Below are positions 57,732 to 64,000 of a stretch of DNA of 64,000 nucleotides, piece by piece; positions within the stretch are counted from its first letter, which is position 1, and each line of letters opens with the position of its first letter. The notes below the pieces were generated by a model that was not told where the DNA came from, searched no databases, and saw only the letters and a list, made by a program, of their open reading frames with translations. The stretch covers positions 43,189-107,188 of the forward strand of contig NZ_BMTY01000027.1 in NCBI RefSeq assembly GCF_014649915.1. The letters run 5' to 3'. Source of the stretch: Streptomyces toxytricini. GTDB lineage: Bacteria; Actinomycetota; Actinomycetes; Streptomycetales; Streptomycetaceae. The position numbers and the translations under genes were made by a program.

Positions 57732-59414
57732 ATGCTCAGCACCCTTCCGGCCGACTCCGGCCTCCCCTCCCGCTCAGCCGCCGCCCGCGATGCCTGGTGG
57801 CGCGACGCGGTGATCTACCAGGTCTACGTCCGCAGCTTCCTCGACAGCACCGGGGACGGCATCGGCGACCTGGCCGGCGTCCGGGCCGGGCTGCCCTACC
57901 TCAGGAAGCTCGGCGTCGACGGCATCTGGCTCAGCCCGTTCTACCCCTCGCCGCAGCACGACCACGGCTACGACGTCGCCGACTACTGCGGCGTCGACCC
58001 CGTCTACGGCGACCTCGCCGAGTTCGACCGGCTGATGGCGGACGCCCGCCGCCTCGGCCTGCGCGTCCTCCTCGACATCGTTCCGAACCACTGCTCCAGC
58101 GAGCACCCCTGGTTCCGCGAGGCGCTCGCCGCCGCCCCCGGCAGCGCGGCCCGCTCCCGCTTCCACTTCGCCCCGGGCCGAGGCCCGGACGGCGCCGAGC
58201 CGCCGAACAACTGGCGGGCCATGTTCGGCGGCCCCGCCTGGTCCCGGACCACCGGCCCGGACGGCGCCCCCGGCGAGTGGTACCTGCACCTGTTCACCCC
58301 CGAGCAGCCCGACCTGAACTGGCGGAACCCGGCCGTCGGCGACGACTTCGAGCAGATCCTGCGGTTCTGGCTGGACCGCGGTGTCGACGGCTTCCGCATC
58401 GACGTGGCCGCCGGCCTGTTCAAGCACCCGGACCTGCCGGACTCCGACGACCCCGAGGCCGACGAGCGGGCCCGCGACGCCGTCAACCAGCTCGCCTGGA
58501 ACCGGCCCGAGGTCCACGGCGTGTGGCGCCGCTGGCGCGCCGTCTGCGAGGAGTACACCGCCCGCGACGGCCACGAGCGGCTCCTCGTGGGCGAGGTGTC
58601 CGTGCCGACCGCCCGCGAGCACGCCGAGTACGTCCGCCCCGACGAGCTCCACCAGGCGTTCTTCTTCGACCTGCTCAGCGCCCCCTGGGACGCGGACGCC
58701 TTCCGCTCGACGATCACCGAGGCGATGCGGGACATCGCCGGGACGGGATCCACCGTCACCTGGGTCCTCAACAACCACGACCAGGTCCGCACGGTCACCC
58801 GCTACGCCGGCGAGCCGGGCGTCGAGGGCAGCGGCCTGGGGGCCGCCCGCGCCCGCGCCGCCGCCCTGCTGATGCTCGCCCTGCCCGGGGCCGCGTACGT
58901 CTACCAGGGCGAGGAGCTCGGCCTCCCCGAGGTCCTCGACCTGCCCGACGAGGTCCTCACCGACCCGATCTTCCGCCGCACCGGCAGCCGCAAGCACGTC
59001 CGGGACGGCTGCCGGGTACCGCTGCCCTGGTCCGGGCACGCCTCCCCGTTCGGCTTCACCCAGGCCGCGGACGGCGCCCGGCCGTGGCTGCCGCAGCCCG
59101 CGTGGTTCGCCGAGCACGCCACCGACCGCGCGCTCGCCGACACCCGCTCCTTCTGGCACCTCTACCGCGACGGCCTCCAGCTGCGGCACAGCCTGCCCCA
59201 GCTCGGCGACGGCACCCTGCGCTGGCTGGACGCCCCGCCGCAGGTCCTCGCCGTCGCCCGCGGCGACGGCCTGGTCTGCGCCGTCAACTTCGGCACCGAG
59301 CCGGTCCCCGCCCCCGTCCCCGGGGCGCCGCTGCTGGCCAGCGGCCCCTGCCCGGACGGCGTCCTCCCCGCGGCGACAGCCGCCTGGTGGACGGGGGAGT
59401 TCCCGGCCCCCTGA
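57732..59414 (+). CDS. GH13 alpha-glucosidase
   Basis: 560 residues. N-terminal WWRDAVIYQVYVRSFLDSTGDGIGDLAGVRAGLPYLRKLGVDGIWLSPFYPSP and VLLDIVPNHCSSEHPWF are GH13 regions. The catalytic triad is intact: D224 in GFRIDVAAG, E288 in LVGEVSV, D350 in VLNNHDQVR. QPDLNWRNPAV is typical of the oligo-1,6-glucosidase/alpha-glucosidase subfamily. There is no signal peptide, so it cleaves imported alpha-glucosides such as maltose or trehalose-like sugars in the cytoplasm. It lies in one direction with the following binding protein and permeases, and probably processes what they import. Confidence 0.93.
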   Translation: MLSTLPADSGLPSRSAAARDAWWRDAVIYQVYVRSFLDSTGDGIGDLAGVRAGLPYLRKLGVDGIWLSPFYPSPQHDHGYDVADYCGVDPVYGDLAEFDRLMADARRLGLRVLLDIVPNHCSSEHPWFREALAAAPGSAARSRFHFAPGRGPDGAEPPNNWRAMFGGPAWSRTTGPDGAPGEWYLHLFTPEQPDLNWRNPAVGDDFEQILRFWLDRGVDGFRIDVAAGLFKHPDLPDSDDPEADERARDAVNQLAWNRPEVHGVWRRWRAVCEEYTARDGHERLLVGEVSVPTAREHAEYVRPDELHQAFFFDLLSAPWDADAFRSTITEAMRDIAGTGSTVTWVLNNHDQVRTVTRYAGEPGVEGSGLGAARARAAALLMLALPGAAYVYQGEELGLPEVLDLPDEVLTDPIFRRTGSRKHVRDGCRVPLPWSGHASPFGFTQAADGARPWLPQPAWFAEHATDRALADTRSFWHLYRDGLQLRHSLPQLGDGTLRWLDAPPQVLAVARGDGLVCAVNFGTEPVPAPVPGAPLLASGPCPDGVLPAATAAWWTGEFPAP

Positions 59415-59526
59415 ACCGGCGCGGGGGCGGCCCTCTCCCCGCCGGCCGTCCCCGCCGCCTCGCCCTCCGCTGAATCCCCGCCGTCTCCACCGTCCTCAGC
59501 CCGGCCTCCTCGAAAAGGACCCCGTC

Positions 59527-60861
59527 ATGCGACGACCCGCCAAGACCGCCCGGCGCACCGCGCTCACCGCCGCGACCGCCCTCGTCCTCGCCCTCACCGC
59601 CACCGCCTGCGGCGGCGGCACCACCGGCCCCGCGAGCGGCGGCGAGCTCAGCGGCCAGACCGTCACCGTCGCCGGCGTCTGGACCGGCAGCGAGCAGAAG
59701 AACTTCAAGAAGGTCCTGGACGCCTTCACCGCCAAGACCGGCGCCAAGACCGTCTTCGTCCCCTCCGGCGACAACGTCTCCACCTTCGTCGGCAGCAAGA
59801 TCGAAGGCGGCAACGCGCCGGACGTCGTGATGGTCCCGCAGGTGGGCGTCCTGAAGCAGTTCGCCAAGGAGGGCTGGCTCCAGCCCCTGTCCGACGAGGC
59901 CGCCAAGACCGCCGGCGACACCCTCGCCCCCGTGTGGCGCAACTACGGCACCGTCGACGGCACCTACTACGGCCTTTACTTCAAGGCCGCGCACAAGTCC
60001 ACCGTCTGGTACGCCCCCGACGCCTTCACCCAGGCCGGCGTCACCGAGCCCAAGAGCTACGCCGACCTGCTGAAGGCCGGCCGAACCCTCGCCGACTCCG
60101 GCCGCCCGGCCTTCGCCATAGCGGGCGAGGACGGCTGGACCCTCACCGACTGGTTCGAGAACATCTACCTCTCCCAGGCCGGCCCCGAGAAGTACGACCA
60201 GCTCGCCCAGCACCGGATCAAGTGGACGGACGACAGCGTCGTACGCGCCCTGACCACCCTCGGCGAGCTGTTCAAGGACAAGCAGCTCGTCGCCGGAGGC
60301 GCCCAGACCGCCCTCCAGACCGACTTCCCCACCTCCGTCGAGCACGTCTTCGGCCCCCAGCCCAAGGCCGGCATGGTCTACGAGGGCGACTTCGTCGGCG
60401 GCGTCGCCAAGGACCAGTTCGGCAAGACGCCCGGCAAGGACGCCAAGTTCTTCCCGTTCCCCGCCGTCGACGGCGGCAAGGCCCCCGTCGTCAGCGGCGG
60501 CGACGCCGCCGTCGTCCTCAAGCAGGGCAAGAACCCCAAGGCCGGCATGGAACTCCTCGAATTCCTCGCCGGTCCCGAGGCGGCCGCTGTCTGGGCCGGC
60601 GCCGGAGGCTTCCTCTCCCCGAACGGCAAGGTCGACCCCGCCGCCTACGCCGACGACACCACCCGCAGCACCGCCCGCTCCCTCGTCGACGCCGGCGACT
60701 CCGTCCGCTTCGACATGTCCGACCAGGCGCCGGCAGCCTTCGGCGGCACCAAGGGCGCCGGCGAGTGGAAGATCCTCCAGGACTTCCTGCGCGACCCCTC
60801 GGACCCGCAGGGCACGGCCGCCAAGCTGGAGGCCGAAGCCGCCAAGGCCTACGGGAACTGA
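59527..60861 (+). CDS. Alpha-glucoside-type ABC solute-binding lipoprotein
   Basis: 444 residues. Lipobox LTATAC (Cys28) after an Arg-rich n-region. The body has VTVAGVWTGSEQKNFKKVLDAFTAKTGAKTVFVPS, APDVVMVPQVGVLKQFAKEGWLQPL, YGLYFKAAHKSTVWYAPDAF, DGWTLTDWFENIYLSQAGPEKYDQL, GDFVGGVAKDQF and GGDAAVVLKQGKNPKAGMELLEFLAGP, resembling AglE-like proteins for alpha-glucosides. It is a membrane-anchored sugar receptor. The next two genes are the cognate permeases; no ATPase is adjacent, so a shared MsiK-type ATPase is likely. Confidence 0.92.
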   Translation: MRRPAKTARRTALTAATALVLALTATACGGGTTGPASGGELSGQTVTVAGVWTGSEQKNFKKVLDAFTAKTGAKTVFVPSGDNVSTFVGSKIEGGNAPDVVMVPQVGVLKQFAKEGWLQPLSDEAAKTAGDTLAPVWRNYGTVDGTYYGLYFKAAHKSTVWYAPDAFTQAGVTEPKSYADLLKAGRTLADSGRPAFAIAGEDGWTLTDWFENIYLSQAGPEKYDQLAQHRIKWTDDSVVRALTTLGELFKDKQLVAGGAQTALQTDFPTSVEHVFGPQPKAGMVYEGDFVGGVAKDQFGKTPGKDAKFFPFPAVDGGKAPVVSGGDAAVVLKQGKNPKAGMELLEFLAGPEAAAVWAGAGGFLSPNGKVDPAAYADDTTRSTARSLVDAGDSVRFDMSDQAPAAFGGTKGAGEWKILQDFLRDPSDPQGTAAKLEAEAAKAYGN

Positions 60862-60869
60862 GGCCCTCC

Positions 60870-62216
60870 ATGGCTCCCACCGCCACCGCCCCCGCCCGCG
60901 CCGCGGCCGACCCGCGGCGCCGGGCCCTGGCGAGGAAGCGCCGCCTCGCGGTCGCCTTCGTCCTGCCGGCGCTGCTCCTGCTCGGCGCGCTCGTCGTCTA
61001 CCCGGTGTTCTTCTCCTTCGGCCGCAGCCTCTTCGACGCCAGCGGCGACCGGTTCGTCGGGGCCGGGAACTACGCGGCGATCCTCCAGGACCCCGCGACC
61101 CTCAAGGCCATCCGCAACAGCACCATCTGGGTCGTCGTCGCCCCCACCCTGCTCACCGGCCTCGGCCTGGTCCTCGCGGTCCTCACCGAGAAGGTGCGCT
61201 GGGCGACCGCCTTCAAACTGGTGCTCTTCCTGCCGATGGCCGTCTCCTTCCTCGCCGCCGGGATCATCTTCCGCCTCGCCTACGAGCAGAACCCCGACCG
61301 GGGCGTCCTCAACGCCGTCGCGGTCGGCATCCACGACACCTTCGAGGACACCGCCGCCTACCCCACGGCCCGCGCCCGCGAGGGCCACGGCCTGGCCGGC
61401 GCCCCCGGCGGCCCGTACAGCACCGAGCGGACGGTCCGCCCCGGCGGCTCCGTCGGCCTCGGGCTCGTCGGGGTCGGCCCGGACGCCCTGCCCGCGGCCG
61501 CGAAGCCCGCCTCCGCACCCGCGGACACCCCGGGCGGCACGGACGCGATCACCGGCACCGTCTACCTCGACTTCGCGCCGGGCGGCGCCGGCACCCCCGG
61601 CACCGTCGACCCCGGCGAGAAGGGCCTGCCGGGGATGAAGGTCGAGGCCGTACGCGGCGGCGAGGTCGCCGCGACCGCCACCGCCGCCGCCGACGGCACG
61701 TTCCGCCTGGCCGGACTCGCCCCCGGCGAGTACACCGTCCGCCTGCCCGCGGCCAACTTCGCCGCCCCGTACCAGGGCGTGGACTGGCTGGGCCCGGCCC
61801 TGATCACCCCGGCCGTCATCGGCGCCTACCTGTGGGTGTGGACCGGCTTCGCGATGGTCCTCATCGGCGCCGGACTCGCAGCCATACCCCGCGACGCCCT
61901 GGAGGCCGCACGGATGGACGGCGCCAGCGAGGGCCAGATCTTCCGCAAGATCACCGTGCCGCTGCTCGCGCCCGTCCTCACCGTCGTCTTCGTCACCCTC
62001 GTGATCAACGTGATGAAGGTCTTCGACCTCGTCTACATCATCGCCCCCGGCCCCGTACAGGAAGAGGCCAACGTCCTGGCCACCCGCATGTGGCTGGTCT
62101 CCTTCGGCGGCGGCAACGACCAGGGCCTCGGCAGCGCCCTCAGCATCGTCCTCCTCCTGCTGGTCGTCCCGGCGATGGTCTTCAACATCCGGCGGTTCCG
62201 AAGGAGTGGAACATGA
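60870..62216 (+). CDS. Sugar ABC permease with a large extracytoplasmic insert
   Basis: 448 residues, about 150 more than usual for a MalF-type permease. Helices are AVAFVLPALLLLGALVVYPVFFSF, STIWVVVAPTLLTGLGLVLAVLTEK, FKLVLFLPMAVSFLAAGIIFRLAY, then a break. Residues about 140-308 form an insert with a beta-sandwich part around 227-292 (ITGTVYLDF, GEKGLPGMKVEAVRGGEV, DGTFRLAGLAPGEYTVRLP), which reads like an SdrD-B/carboxypeptidase-regulatory-like domain. The permease resumes at PALITPAVIGAYLWVWTGFAMVL, with the EAA loop LEAARMDGASEGQIFRKITVPLL. The start is 9 bp after the binding-protein stop. Confidence 0.9.
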   Translation: MAPTATAPARAAADPRRRALARKRRLAVAFVLPALLLLGALVVYPVFFSFGRSLFDASGDRFVGAGNYAAILQDPATLKAIRNSTIWVVVAPTLLTGLGLVLAVLTEKVRWATAFKLVLFLPMAVSFLAAGIIFRLAYEQNPDRGVLNAVAVGIHDTFEDTAAYPTARAREGHGLAGAPGGPYSTERTVRPGGSVGLGLVGVGPDALPAAAKPASAPADTPGGTDAITGTVYLDFAPGGAGTPGTVDPGEKGLPGMKVEAVRGGEVAATATAAADGTFRLAGLAPGEYTVRLPAANFAAPYQGVDWLGPALITPAVIGAYLWVWTGFAMVLIGAGLAAIPRDALEAARMDGASEGQIFRKITVPLLAPVLTVVFVTLVINVMKVFDLVYIIAPGPVQEEANVLATRMWLVSFGGGNDQGLGSALSIVLLLLVVPAMVFNIRRFRRSGT

Positions 62217-63142
62217 CCAGCCACGGCACCATCGAGCGCCGCCCCACCCCTCAGGAGGCGGCGGCAGCCCGCCCGGCCGCGGCCCCTTCCGGGCCGCCCC
62301 GCCGGAACCGCGTAACCCGCCTCCTCGGCAGCGGCCTCGTCCAGGGGCTGCTCGTCCTGGTCGCGCTCGTGTGGATCACCCCGCTCGCCGGCCTGTTCCT
62401 GTCCTCGATGCGCTCCGAGGAGGACAACGCCTCCGGCGGCTGGTGGACGGCGCTCGCCGACCCGGCGCAGCTGTCCTTCGACAACTACACCGCCCTTCTC
62501 GCCGATTCGGGCATCGCGACCGCCTTCGGGAACACGGTGCTGATCTCGGTACCCGCGACCGCCCTGGTCGTCGGCATCGCGGCGCTGGCCGGATACGCCT
62601 TCGCCTGGCTCGAGTTCCCCGGCCGGGACGGCATCTTCCTCGTGGTCGTCGGCCTGCTCGTCGTCCCCGTACAGGTCGGGCTGCTGCCGGTCGCCAAACT
62701 CATGGGCGCGGTCGGGCTGTTCGGAACCGTCGCCGGCGTCGTCCTCTTCCACGTCGCCTACGGGCTCCCCTTCGCGATCTTCCTGCTGCGCAACTACTTC
62801 GCCGAGATCCCGCGCGAGATGCTGGAGGCCGCCAGGATGGACGGCGGCAGCGAGTGGCGGATCTTCTTCCGCCTCGTGCTGCCGCTGGGCCGCCCCGCCA
62901 TCGCGAGCCTCGCCATCTTCCAGTTCCTCTGGGTCTGGAACGACATGCTCGTGGCGCTGCTCTTCGCGGACAGCGGATCCCAGCCGCTCACGGTCGCGCT
63001 CCAGTCCCAGATCCGCCAGTTCGGCAGCAACATCGGCGTCCTCGCGCCCGGAGCGTTCCTGTCCCTGGTGGTCCCGCTCGTGGTGTTCTTCGCCTTCCAG
63101 CGGCACTTCGTCCAGGGCGTGATGGCCGGCTCGGTGAAGTGA
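62213..63142 (+). CDS. Sugar ABC permease (MalG type)
   Basis: 309 residues, six helices after a Pro/Ala-rich N-terminus: LVQGLLVLVALVWITPLAGLFLSSMRSEEDN, FGNTVLISVPATALVVGIAALAGYAFAWLEF, and the EAA loop EMLEAARMDGGSEWRIFFRLVLPLGRPAIASLAIFQFLWVWNDMLVALLF. Its start overlaps the previous stop (ATGA). With the preceding permease it forms the membrane part of an alpha-glucoside importer. It is followed by the strong hairpin. Confidence 0.93.
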   Translation: MTSHGTIERRPTPQEAAAARPAAAPSGPPRRNRVTRLLGSGLVQGLLVLVALVWITPLAGLFLSSMRSEEDNASGGWWTALADPAQLSFDNYTALLADSGIATAFGNTVLISVPATALVVGIAALAGYAFAWLEFPGRDGIFLVVVGLLVVPVQVGLLPVAKLMGAVGLFGTVAGVVLFHVAYGLPFAIFLLRNYFAEIPREMLEAARMDGGSEWRIFFRLVLPLGRPAIASLAIFQFLWVWNDMLVALLFADSGSQPLTVALQSQIRQFGSNIGVLAPGAFLSLVVPLVVFFAFQRHFVQGVMAGSVK

Positions 63143-63171
63143 AGCCCGGCGGGGGAGGGGCAGCCCGCCCA

Positions 63172-63222
63172 CCGCATACGGAAGGACCGCATCGCCGTGC
63201 GATGCGGTCCTTCCGTATGCGG
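63172..63222. terminator. Perfect 23-bp terminator hairpin
   Basis: 63172-63194 pairs without mismatch with 63200-63222; loop CCGTG. It lies 29 bp after the permease stop and 38 bp before the stop of the opposing secreted-protein gene, so it serves both. There is no U-tract. Confidence 0.85.
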
Positions 63223-63260
63223 TGCGCCCGGGCCGCGCGGCCGGGGCGGGGCTCCTGCGG

Positions 63261-63842
63261 TCAGCCGGCGCCCCCGTTGCCGCCGTTGCCGCCGCGGCCG
63301 CTGGTCTGGCAGCCGGCGCCGACGCACACGCCGCCGTTGCCGCCCCTGCCGCCGTTCCCGCCGTCGCCGCCGGGCGGGGCCGCCCCGCCGTTGCCCCCGT
63401 TGCCGCCGTTCACGCTGCCGTGGCAGGAGCCGACGCACACGCCGCCGTTGCCGCCGTTCGTCCCGTTGGCGCCCGTACCGCCGTCGGTGCCGTTGCCGCC
63501 GTTGGCGCTGCCGTTGCAGCGGCCGACGCAGACGCCGCCGTTGCCGCCGTTGGTCCCGTTGACGGTTCCGTTGCAGTTGCCGACGCACACGCCGTCACCG
63601 ACCTGGACGGTCCCGTTGCCGATCTTGACGTTGCCGGCGCCCGTCTTGCCCTTGCCGATGACCTGGCCGAGGCCGAGACCGCGGTTGCCCGTGGAGCCGC
63701 TGTCACCGGGCGCGGGGGCCGCCGTCGCGGTCGCGGGCGCCTTCACCGGGGCTGCCGAGGCGGCGGGTGCCACGGCGCCGGCACCGATCAGGGCGGTGGA
63801 GACGACGAGTCCGAGTCGGAACTTCCAAGAGCGCATGTGCAT
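63261..63842 (-). CDS. Gly/Asn-rich secreted protein with repeated CVGxC motifs
   Basis: 193 residues. Signal peptide (FRLGLVVSTALIGAGAVAPAASA) then an Ala/Pro-rich region and a Gly/Asn-rich body. Four NGG-type repeats of about 20-40 residues each carry one Cys pair: GDGVCVGNCNG, GNGGVCVGRCNG, GNGGVCVGSCHG, GNGGVCVGAGC. Each pair is CX3C (the last CX4C), in GTNGG/GGNGG-rich spacers. I do not recognise a named family. It looks like a small surface or matrix protein of the chaplin-like size range, but without the chaplin domain. AGGAGA precedes the chosen ATG at 63842; 63836 is an alternative. Confidence 0.75.
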   Translation of the reverse strand: MHMRSWKFRLGLVVSTALIGAGAVAPAASAAPVKAPATATAAPAPGDSGSTGNRGLGLGQVIGKGKTGAGNVKIGNGTVQVGDGVCVGNCNGTVNGTNGGNGGVCVGRCNGSANGGNGTDGGTGANGTNGGNGGVCVGSCHGSVNGGNGGNGGAAPPGGDGGNGGRGGNGGVCVGAGCQTSGRGGNGGNGGAG

Positions 63843-63910
63843 GGCATTTCTCCTGCCGGTCCTCGTGCGGCCCGGGCGGTTGTCGGTCGGGGGTCGGATG
63901 TGGCGGGATG

Positions 63911-64000
63911 TCACGGGCAGAAGGGGTGGGTGCCGTTCATGAGGGCGGTCCAGTTGCCTTCGAGGTAGTGCTTCTTCCAGGTGTCGAGCTGCTGGGCGGG
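63911..64000 (-). CDS. 3' end of a protein gene, cut by the window edge
   Basis: The last 29 codons read PAQQLDTWKKHYLEGNWTAL, then MNGTHPFCP and TGA. Third positions are G/C-rich and the frame is open to the edge. Too little is present to name the product. It is transcribed in the same direction as the Cys-repeat gene. Confidence 0.5.
   Translation of the reverse strand, partial: PAQQLDTWKKHYLEGNWTALMNGTHPFCP

Noticed and set aside
63261..63600. CRISPR-like array in the Cys-repeat region
   Set aside because: The repeats are coding (GGNGGVCVG), unequal in length and inside one open frame with a signal peptide.

Overview
The window is very GC-rich, with G or C at most third codon positions, GTG starts, short intergenic gaps and many TetR/MerR/GntR/PadR regulators. 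The gene families (DUF6480, CsbD, STM4015-type leucine-rich repeat, SpoIIE phosphatase, DrrAB-type transporter, TipAS domains) point to an actinomycete, most likely a Streptomyces chromosome. No phage, plasmid or conjugation genes are visible. Mobile DNA is limited to one small inverted-repeat element and one related solo end.

Layout. 0-4.5 kb: a secreted DUF4232 protein, a tRNA-like cloverleaf that abuts the start codon of a large unrecognised gene, and a small hypothetical gene. 4.5-8.5 kb: a SulP anion transporter, then the most unusual locus: a 50-residue peptide ending in three 9-residue KxGCIS repeats, a PaaK/CapK-like adenylate-forming enzyme and a GRDP-like protein. I read this as a candidate undescribed peptide-modification (RiPP-like) cluster. 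8.5-17 kb: a serine hydrolase without its SxxK lysine, a small gene with a premature stop, an aldo/keto reductase, a glutathionyl-hydroquinone-reductase homologue, VOC and flavin-reductase proteins, and a FAD oxidase divergent from a TetR gene. 17-24 kb: Baeyer-Villiger monooxygenase, EF-hand protein, methyltransferase, leucine-rich repeat protein and a drug-efflux ABC pair.

24-39 kb: phospholipase D, CsbD, a TipA-type MerR regulator coupled to a macrolide-type glycosyltransferase, TetR plus SGNH hydrolase, methyltransferase, lipoprotein, a second serine hydrolase (intact SxxK), amidinotransferase, a FAD monooxygenase divergent from a GntR-TetR fusion regulator with two operator types, and a proline dehydrogenase-like protein. 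39-52 kb: PAS-PAS-GAF-SpoIIE phosphatase, amino-acid permease, 2OG oxygenase, a decayed pseudogene, a MITE-like element, GNAT, beta-propeller phytase with a possible PHO box, a DM13 protein, a tryptophan-dioxygenase-like heme protein, a stand-alone TipAS protein and a secreted CAP protein.

52-64 kb: a PadR-ABC-FtsX operon, then an alpha-glucoside region: a solute-binding protein whose lipobox Cys is Tyr, a GH13 alpha-glucosidase, and a binding protein with two permeases, closed by a perfect 23-bp hairpin. The window ends in a Gly/Cys-repeat secreted protein and the 3' end of another gene.

All functional calls come from reading motifs by eye. No database search was run.
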